Assembly (NCBI GenBank): GCA_014904985.1
Contig: MU129141.1
Span: 25,376 to 89,375, forward strand
Source: Hydnum rufescens UP504
Taxonomy: Eukaryota > Basidiomycota > Agaricomycetes > Cantharellales > Hydnaceae
DNA: 64,000 nt
Direction of reading: 5' to 3'
In this document: one piece after another, positions 56,037 through 64,000 of the stretch
Layout of the letters: each line of letters opens with the position of its first letter
Position numbering within the stretch: position 1 is the stretch's first letter
Position numbers and translations under genes: made by a program
Notes under the pieces: model-generated
What the model was told of the DNA's origin: nothing
Databases searched by the model: none
Seen by the model: only the letters and a program-made list of their open reading frames with translations

Positions 56037-57456
56037 TTATGATCTAGCTAACGATTGGGGCGGCGCCTGGTTCCACGAGAGCAACGTCATATCTCCAAGT
56101 TTCCTAAAGGATCACAAGCATGAACTGATTGTCAGATCAATAGCGAATGCAAAGAGCAGAGCAGACCGGGGTGATAACAGATGCCTTGCCGTTCCAGCAA
56201 GAGCCAAAAACACGAATAGGCACGCCGCGCCCACATATGCCCAACCCATGAATGGATTTTTCCCTCCAACCCATGATACGGTCGATATTACAATGGATTT
56301 GGTGCCCCCATATTTCGTCACTGGAAAATCTAGATACGACAGCGCGAGAATTAAAAGGAAGCTCCGAAGGATAAGAAAGGGGGGAACTCGCTCATAAAGA
56401 CAGATATCTCATAATCCCCCTTACTCATGACATCGTGATCATTACGGAAGTAGAGTTTAGTGAATGTCGGGAGGCCAGCAGTGCGCATCCAGTTCTGAAA
56501 ATGTTCATCATCGCGGAGTTGAGGGATGTTGGTGGAATTATATCCATTTGGGAACCGGAGGGCCCAGTTCGGTGGAGGAATTATCTCAGACAGATTCTTG
56601 TATCCGGGTGTGTTGACGTATTTTTTGGCTTCACCGGGCCATGCAATCCCCTTATCAGTGAAGTTGTACGTGCTGTTCTGAGACGACCCGATCAGCACAG
56701 GCTGCTGGAATGTGTCTGACATGAAGGCAGCTCAGGAAAGACGATTCCCATGAGAGAAAACCACACACCATTGAATAAAGAATTCGCAATCAGACCACAG
56801 GGATAGACGGCCCTGCCATTTACTTGAGCCAGCGGCTTGCAATTCCCACCATTCAAGCTGCTAGCCGAACGATAGTGCCCTGTGAGTTGCGAGGTATCGA
56901 GGCTCTTAACGTATCTCCGGTGATTCTGGTAAAATTTGGTCAATTTGTAGTACAGGAAGACGGGGGGTTTCAGGTCCGCCGGGAGATTGAAACGGATGCG
57001 ACAGTGGTTTTGTTGACCCACGGGGGATGAGGTGTCGTTGATAAAAGCCCATTGGGGGGTAGTGGTAGGCAAACCCTTGTCCGAGGACCTAAGGTCATAG
57101 GAAAAGTGGGGAACGTCGGAAAAGGCGACAGAAGCCTTGGTGTCGCAGTCGGTGTAGTCGATGGTAAGCTTGGAGACCTTGTTGCTTCCCCATATGAGAA
57201 GACCTCCGATGGGAGCGAAGAGGAGCCCAATAATGAACAGTGTTGGAAGGACCGTCCGTGGGGTGAGGATAGGCTGCCATGCCTTGAGACGCTGTTGCTT
57301 GAAAGCGGTGTCTGGGGACACTGGCTCAACGTCGGGAAACGGAAAGAAGGCATCGCATCACTCACTAGCAGGTCTCTTCCATGCTCCCTTCCCCTTCTTG
57401 GCTTCTGCAGTGGCCCCGTCCTCGCTCGCTGCCTTCGTTCTCCTGAAGAGCGCCAT
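56037..57456 (-). CDS. Cdc50/Lem3 family flippase beta subunit
   Basis: It is the obligate partner of P4-ATPases, needed for their exit from the ER and for lipid flipping. Exons: 57456-57366, 57320-56769, 56715 to about 56420 (see below), 56329-56167 and 56103-56037. MALFRRTKAASEDG is followed by FKQQRLKAWQPILTPRTV and transmembrane segment 1 (LPTLFIIGLLFAPIGGLLIW). The ectodomain has DYTDC, YYKLTKFYQNHRRYVKS, YPCGLIANSLFND and LYFRNDHD. GGTKSIVISTVSWVGGKNPF then leads to segment 2 and KLGDMTLLSW. The 56420-56330 junction is ambiguous. A GTAAGG donor closes the frame but removes a KGDYEI strand that looks coding; keeping that strand leaves a one-base mismatch. Confidence 0.92.
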
Positions 57457-57530
57457 AGTAAGTGAGTGACACCGTGACGCGGAGGTCCGGCGAGTTCCGG
57501 ATCGGAGACCAACGCCGTTCAGAATCTAAG
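57457..57530. promoter_or_regulatory. 74-bp divergent promoter, CDC50/TMA7
   Basis: Only 74 bp separate the two opposite start codons. Both 5' UTRs and promoters must fit in or overlap here. Confidence 0.55.
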
Positions 57531-58018
57531 ATGTCAGGTCTGCACTATTATTGTACTCCTTTCTCCCTCCGGAGTACTGAGAATGAGCCCCAGGGAGAGA
57601 GGGTGGAAAACTCAAGCCCCTCAAAGCGCCAAAGAAGGAAAAGAGGGAACTCGATGAAGTACGCATCTCCTGGGCAGTCTACCAGATTGTAACTCACCAT
57701 TCGTCCCTATGCCACGACAGGAGGATATGGCGTTTAAAGAACGGAAGAGGCAGGAAGCGGCTGCCCTGAAAGAAGCTCAAGCGAAAGGTAGCCCTCCCTG
57801 TTATGTAATGCGGACCTGGTGGCATAAACTGATTTCTATATTACATGTGCCCAGCTGCAAAGGGTAGGTCAGCCTATCTCTGAAATTTTATAGTGGCTAA
57901 TGGATATCGTCGAGTGCAGGAGGACCCCCGGGGGAGGTATTAAGAAGTATGTCCCCATATGTCCTATCTAGTTCAGCGGGTGCCTAACATTTATCTCCTC
58001 AGATCTGGGAAGAAATAG
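57531..58018 (+). CDS. TMA7: TMA7 translation-machinery-associated protein
   Basis: A small, highly basic ribosome-associated protein. Six exons close in frame to 64 residues, the normal family size: 57531-57537 (7 nt), 57594-57658, 57721-57787, 57855-57867 (13 nt), 57920-57946 and 58003-58018. The reading is MSGREGGKLKPLKAPKKEKR, ELDEEDMAFKERKRQEAAAL and KEAQAKAAKG, ending GGGIKKSGKK. The 13-nt exon gives GRRTPGGG before the tail. An alternative 9-nt exon would need one extra G at 57931-57935 but would give the more typical GGPPGGG. Confidence 0.93.
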
Positions 58019-58893
58019 ACACATTCCCACCCCAACTTGAGTGTATGCTGCATAATGTACAGAATGCAATTTTGGTTTGCCTCTTCTATGATGTATGAGA
58101 TCCAAAACTACATGTGCATTTGATAAATGAATTTCCTATACTTTTTCTCATACATGCCCAACCGGTCCTTGATATGTGTCACATAGCTGCTGACACCTGT
58201 TCCCAAACCTCCAGGACCTCAGATGATTTAGGCACCTAGTAGCCAACTTCAGATCTGTTCAGGATCATATCTATAATTAGACATGAGATGAATCCCAGTG
58301 ACAAGAATGCTGATGACAACATCAAGAATTACAATAACCCACTTAGCTGGGGAGAAGAGGGGCAGGAGTATAGAAGTAGGAGGCATCAGTGATAATATTG
58401 ATGGAGGATGGAAAATCTGCTGGGTGGTGTGGGGGTTTCTGCTATATGGTGTATGAGGAACCAAGGGCAAGTTTGAATGAAGTTCAGAAGAAAGGATTAT
58501 ACTGTAGTTGCTGGATGATAGAAGAGAGGAGCTGCCAGTCCTCAGATTTCCAGGTGTAGAAGGGTAGAAAATTAAGCCTATAAAAACCCATTTTCTTACT
58601 CTTTGGAGCTTAAGTCCTTTGCTGTGGCTTCAGCAGGTATACATCTGACTTAGCCACAGGTTGCCAACAGTGACTAAAGGGCTATGAGTCACCAAATAGC
58701 ATCTGGACCATATAGAACTGTCTGTATCTGTCCATTGGAAATTCTTGGAAATCTGGGTAGGCTTCTGGACTCTTTGGAGCCTTCCATAATAGGCAAGTCA
58801 AGGCCAGTCTGGAACCTTCTAAAAAATAGATTCTGAAACAAGGTGTCACTCAGATTTCCAGGTCACCATATAAAAACTTGTAATTGACCAAGC
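58019..58893. repeat. Repeat-rich, partial R2 copy
   Basis: 58380-58600 matches R2 blocks in the same orientation as 51390-51900. No gene seen. Confidence 0.5.
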
Positions 58894-59705
58894 TTGCAAG
58901 GTCTTTATTTCAACTTCCACCCTTTGTTTATTGTGCAAAGTCCCTCAGACCAAACATGGTCACCCCATGGGAAAGATGGTCACCATGTGGGAACTGGTGC
59001 TTTTGGTTCTGTAGAGCCAACTTTGGATCCAAATTCAGTAGAACTGGCCATGTACAGTAAGCTGTATCAGTATATATATATACATCCAATCCAAAGTATG
59101 GCCCCTGGAGCCACTGGCCCCACAGTGGATAGAATTTGGAGTGCAATGCAATCAAGGCTGGAAAATACCAAAAAAAATGAGGTTGACATTCTCATTCAGT
59201 TTCCAGGATATACTGGTATATCATTTTGTTTTATGCCAGTGTATGTGATCCAAAAAAACTTGTATATGTTTCTAGGACCAGTAGATGAACAATGGCAAGA
59301 ATTTAAATCCTCAGACCACAATGACCTTATCATACCCATCCCTGCATTCAAAACAACATGGGACAAAGGAAACAGCACTTGCTCTTGACTTCAGTTCTCC
59401 TTGACTTTGGCCTATGCTATCACAGTTCATAAGAGCCAAGGTTTGACTCTTGAACATGCTGTGTAATTGACCTTGGTGCAAAGGACTTTGCATTAGGTCT
59501 TTCTTTTGTGGCCATTTCAAGGGTGAAGACTATAGCATTTCATTCTCCATTTCCTGTTTCCCACCTCAGAAATCTTCCTGATGACCACCCAGGTAAAATG
59601 TCTGTGAGGGAGCACTTGCAGGTGGATAAAGACCATGGTGCCAATCTTTCATATGTATGGGAGACTTATAGACAAGACTTGAGCATGTACACATTTGTGG
59701 ATTAA
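58894..59705 (+). pseudogene. Helitron PIF1-like helicase remnant
   Basis: 59395-59540 encodes, across frame breaks, LTLAYAITVHKSQGLTLEHA, then DLGAKDFALGLSFVAISRVK, the C-terminal motifs of Helitron/PIF1 helicases. Upstream, VELAMYSKL and EVDILIQFPGYTG fit the same family more loosely. Stops near 59390 and 59467 and several frame shifts show it is dead. No Rep domain or Helitron end was identified. Confidence 0.65.
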
Positions 59706-59799
59706 CATTTGGATATAATGTGCCATTTTTTTTTTTACAAATCCAAGGGGATACCCAAAGCTTGGACCCAAATTATGAGGGGACCTCATAATTAAGCCT

Positions 59800-60240
59800 G
59801 GTTACAACTTCACTAAAATAACAACTCTTTCCCCCTTGCCACTACAAGCCAGAGAGAGCTTTTGTGAAGGTGTTGCCTGGTCATTGACTAGACCTTGTAA
59901 GATCTCTGTGGACTCAGCTTGGCAATGACCAGCTGGCACTAGAGAAGTGAACTCTAAGACATATCTGACTCATACTTGAAATCTGAGGGCAATCAAGCCC
60001 CCTGGCTTTCTGACATGAACTGACATATACTAACCATCTTGAGGACTGGCAGCTCCTCTCTTCTATCATCCAGCAACTGCTTGAGGACAGCTAGTCTATC
60101 TTAGTGCTGTATTAAAAAGCCAGTGGGACTCACAACTAAGTCTAGGAGGAAGTACCTGTCTCCCCTGTAATATTAAGGCCAGGTTCTAAGCTCTAAACTC
60201 AAACTTGCCCTTGGTTTCTCACATCCCACATAGAAGAAAC
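59800..60240 (-). repeat. Dispersed repeat R2, copy 2 (inverted)
   Basis: Reverse-complement match to 51390-51900 along most of its length. It follows the helicase remnant, so R2 may belong to that element. Confidence 0.7.
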
Positions 60241-63049
60241 CCCTACACCAGGTCAGAGTCAGATATGTCTCAGAGCTCACTTCTCTAGATGAGTTCACAA
60301 AGATCTTACAACATCAGCAAACTTGCTGAGCAGTTCCATAGGTCAGAATGTGAAGACAAGGTTTTGGAACATTACAACCACCTTGATCACTGACCTCCAA
60401 AACTCAGTCCTTAGTCATATTGTGTGCTATGCATGACATGTTTCATTGGTCCCCTGGGTCAAGGGGGTTGTATTTTGGGCTACAGTAATTCTATCAAAGT
60501 TGGCAGTAATTGTTATGACTGGCAAATGCATTGATGTGGAAAGAATTAAAGGTATCATAACAGCTCTCATGCATACAGTTAGGAGGGCATGGTCCTGAAA
60601 TACTTGGTGCAAGGGGGCAGTGTTGAGCAATTTATTCCAGGAGGACTATTCCACTCTGTCATACTCTGGAAAGAGAGATGTCCTTTTCAATGCAGTACAA
60701 TTTGATGTCATGCCCTAGTGTCAGAGGAATTACAGTATACCATAGCACATGTGCATAAAAGGGCTGCTCAGCATCAGGGTTCTCTAGATCTTTGAAAGCC
60801 TGGAAAACAAGGCACAGCTCAGCAACCTGATATCCTTCAAGTTCAGAATCACCATCAGTCAATGAAGTGAGCACAGTGAACACTTGAAGTTATACACACT
60901 ATGAATATTGGTCACCAATGGTTGAACCACAACTAAAATGGGGTCAAATTGTGTGGGAGCCCTGCCCTGGGGTCTGCATCATATGGTGTCAGTTTCTGCT
61001 ATAGAAGAAGTATTGGGAGCTCTGATGACTGTCAAATCAAAATCTGGTTCAGCCAGGTTGTGGATGGGAGACTGTATTTCTGTGGTTATTCAATGGGCTG
61101 GTTTGCTCTGATGGTTGATCACTCTCTGGAAAGATATGTATGGCATTCAATGGAGAATGGAATGATGGTATAGACTAGCTGGAGTCAATGATATATTGTA
61201 GGATGCTTATAGAAAGGCTTATACATGTTGTGTTGGCTCATTGACTGATATTTGTGTGTGCTTATTTATGTTCTTCTGGTCAAAATGTGGATATCTAGAG
61301 GATTCTAGACTGGTTTGTGCTTGGTTAGTGTGTTAATGTGTTTCTTTCTTCTTTCTTAGAGACTTGACTTGTACTTTGTTATTGCTTACTTTTCCTTGGA
61401 TGTCCAGCAACTCTAACCTTAGGTCCTGCAACTATCCTTGGCATTGGTGATTTGGCTTTGTCTCAACAACCTTGAAGATGACTTAGCTCCAGATGGCCTT
61501 AGATAGACTGTTCTTTAGAGGCAAGCAGAAAAGTTGACAGTGGTTGATTTCCAGAGTGAGGAGATGGGGGGATACAAGAAAATCTACCAGCTTTTATACC
61601 TTTCCAAGGTGGCTGTGTTTAAAGAGAAATGACTCACTCATAGGTGAGAACAAAAGAGAAAATGAAGATGTGAGTCATATGTGAGTCATTCATAAAGTGG
61701 TTGCAAGGTAGGCAAGTCATTCATAAGTGGTTGCAAGGTGGTGAGTTATTCATTAAGAGAACAAAAAGAATCATAGGGGGAGTGATGTCATCAATTTTCT
61801 GAGCATGTGGAGCATGATGGGAAATGAAATTAAAGGATGTCTCCAGGTTTTGGAGATTAATTTTGAGCATAGTCCAATGGTTAAGGTGTTTTGTCATTGG
61901 TTGATGATGGGGACAAGTGTATGGGGTGAGATTTGATGCAGAGACAGCAGTATTGGTACCATTTGATGTGGATTTTTAACAGCTTTCTAGGTGTGGTGGT
62001 ATTGAGTGGATTGGATGCAAACTGATGGAGAAATTTGTAAAATACTGAAAGATGTGGATTTCAACAGTAAAATCAGTCTGGAGAGTGCAGTTTTGATCCA
62101 TTGTAAGCAGGATGGTGATGAACCAATCCAACTACTGTCCACATCATTGAGGAGAGGACAAATGAAGGGAGCCACAGGGACAATTTGAATATTCAGGTCC
62201 AAGAGAAGGAAGGTCTTTTTGAATTGTAGAAAATCCCAATGAACAGTTGCTCAAGGGAATGAATCAGTGTCATAGATAAAGATGTCAAGGTCACACCCTG
62301 AAGTTGTCCTCTTGACTATTCAGTCTTAATGTGGCCATACACAGTCTTGACAAGTGGGAAATCTCCTCCAGACAGTGGCAATACTTCAGTGCCTCAAACT
62401 GTGATGGGGGGAAAAACCAACTATTTACATGCACCCTCTCCTTTATATATGTTCCAAACCACAATTAAGAATTCCACAGGAAAAGCAGAGATAAGGGAAA
62501 CACAATGAAAAAGAAATGAAGCTAAAAGCTTCAAAACTGGTGGAGATATTCAAGAATCAAGTCAAAAAGGGGAGATTAACACTTTACAAGCCACTCCTCC
62601 CCTGAAACTGGATAGGTTCCCTTAAGGAATGGTGTAATAGGTCTCCCTAAAGGTCTTCTCCATCAGACATAAGAGGGCCAGAAGTAATTCATTATTTGTG
62701 ATGGTGGAGTAAGGGGGGAGTCATGAGGAGGGTGTTGTCTTGTGAAAAATGGAGTTCTTATCCAATAATTTTTCCCTTGGTACTGTTTGATGTGCACTTT
62801 CAACAGCTTTTAGGGTGTGGCAGTTGTGAGTGAATTGGATAAGAATTAGCTTCAAAAATCAAGAAATACTCCTTCAGAGGATGAATCATGGAAAGATAAT
62901 GGTACAGGGACTGCATTTTGATCTGTTTGTTTTTATTTGATACTGTTAGATAGGTATGATTTTTATCTTTCTAGGCATGGTTATTCCAAGTTGATCCAAT
63001 CAAAACTGACAGAGAAATTTGAAAAATACTCTGAGAGTAGTGTAGCCCC
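60241..63049. other. Non-genic repeats
   Basis: No gene supported. About 33-bp tandem units around GTCATTCATAAGTGGTTGCA lie at 61680-61750. Related blocks around GACAGAGAAATTTG...AAAATACT occur near 62030, 62850 and 63010, and R3 recurs at 62565-62700. Confidence 0.5.
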
Positions 63050-63545
63050 TTTCTGTAACAAAGTGCCTCCTGATTCAGGAGGGCACCTGTTGTCATACTT
63101 GGACAAAGCAGAGTCAACTGGGGAGGGAGGAGGAGGAGGGAGAATAGGATAAGAGGTAATCACACTTCCCCCAGCACTAGCTTTGGACAGAGGAGCTGCA
63201 CACAGGGCTAAGCACTGGCTTTGCCCTGAGCACAGGAGACAAGGTTGCAAGGGAAAGGGGGTCATGATGAAAGTCATAAGGTAGTGACTGGCCAAGTGGC
63301 ACAGTCACTAACTAAGGAGAGAGTGGGGGTCAGTGAGAGGAAAGGACTGTCCTACTCACTGTCCTAGGAGTTGTCTGGGAGCCAACCACCAGGAAGTCCA
63401 GACAGAAGACTGGGGCTGGCTGTTAATGGCTGCTAGGGGCCAACAGGATAACCAGATAGACAAAGCAGAGACTGAGGCAAGAGGGTTCATGGTTTCTCAA
63501 TAGGTAATGAAGATCCAGGCAAAGGTTACTTAGGACCTGTTTGGA
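63050..63545 (-). repeat. Dispersed repeat R1, copy 2 (inverted)
   Basis: Reverse-complement match to 50580-51090, placed so that R1-R2 and R2-R1 pairs bracket the 53-58 kb gene island. Confidence 0.7.
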
Positions 63546-63859
63546 TGCTTGAGAAATGTTTCTGGACCCCATTTCTGGGACTCATTGCTGAAACCATTTT
63601 TTGGAAGCAAACTTGCTGAGAAATGCTTTCAGGAAACAACTTGTCTCTGCATCACTTCTGTAATTCCAGCCTGATTCTTTGCTTACTTTCCTCCTTGACT
63701 GGGTGAGATGCAGTCTATAACTGTGTTGAGCCATAAGTGAGGTCACCTGGCCAGATTCCAAAGTAGAAAAAAGGCTATTGTCATTGCTGCTGCCTCTGCT
63801 GCTGTTACTGCAGTTCTAGAATATGCCCAAGGTCACACCTAATGCACCCTCAAAATAGT

Positions 63860-63937
63860 ACCTCTTAGGTGGTTTGAGTTTGCATCTGCAAACCACCTAA
63901 GAGGTGTTCTGAGTATAGGTGTGTCTAAGACACACCT
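63860..63937. repeat. Two adjacent perfect hairpins
   Basis: ACCTCTTAGGTGGTTTG (63860-63876) pairs perfectly with 63889-63905. AGGTGTGTCT (63917-63926) pairs perfectly with 63928-63937. Probably part of a MITE that continues past the window end. Confidence 0.75.
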
Positions 63938-64000
63938 GAGGGGAATTTTTGGGAATTTTTTTTTTCTAAGTTCACTATATAGACATGTCTAAAATAGCCC

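Noticed and set aside
6663..57456. Functional gene cluster linking flippase subunits with the genes between
   Set aside because: The intervening genes are unrelated housekeeping functions and transposons, and 44 kb separates the subunits.

Overview
The window looks like a filamentous basidiomycete, most likely an Agaricomycete. Coding genes have many 50-60 nt GT-AG introns, and the proteins recognised have Agaricomycete-like sequences: a Dnf-type P4-ATPase, Cdc50, a KDM4-like demethylase, Hook and class II cAMP phosphodiesterase. A Cantharellales/Rhizoctonia-like genome is possible, but that is only an impression. A 25-base run of N at 26945-26969 marks an assembly gap. Splice junctions were deduced by eye from reading frame, splice motifs and family conservation.

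Layout. (1) 1-8145 is a giant diverged inverted repeat (arms about 1-3370 and 4080-8145). Its left arm holds a decayed, inverted copy of the 5' half of the P4-ATPase gene that lies on the right (6663-12042, +). (2) 12.5-15.0 kb holds an unrecognised basidiomycete gene (-). (3) 16-32.1 kb is a nested transposon graveyard: two Ty1/copia LTR families, a decayed copia gag-pol, and, inside the RNase H region of a second copia remnant, a 3373-bp element with 8-bp target duplications and hAT-like ends. This element is the most unusual object here. Two inverted arms are built from units of about 250-290 bp, each with one or two short perfect-stem palindromes and intron-like signals, and they surround captured exons of UDP-glucose dehydrogenase. 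(4) 32.4-37.9 kb is a compact gene island: Hook (+), PDE1 (-), RRP17 (+). (5) 38.7-42.3 kb is an LTR split by a TIR element that carries a decayed MULE-type transposase. (6) 44.1-47.4 kb is a JmjN/JmjC/ePHD histone demethylase (-). (7) 47.5-53 kb is repeats and MITEs. (8) 53.0-58.0 kb is a second gene island: ubiquitin E2 (-), a four-TM MARVEL-like protein (+), Cdc50 (-), TMA7 (+). (9) 58.2-64 kb is repeats, partly inverted copies of those at 50.6-51.9 kb, plus a Helitron helicase remnant.

How the genes relate: the P4-ATPase and Cdc50 are the two subunits of one lipid-flippase complex, although they lie 44 kb apart here. The other genes are housekeeping functions with no operon logic. Three gene pairs are head-to-head with only 74-132 bp between start codons, so each pair probably shares a promoter.
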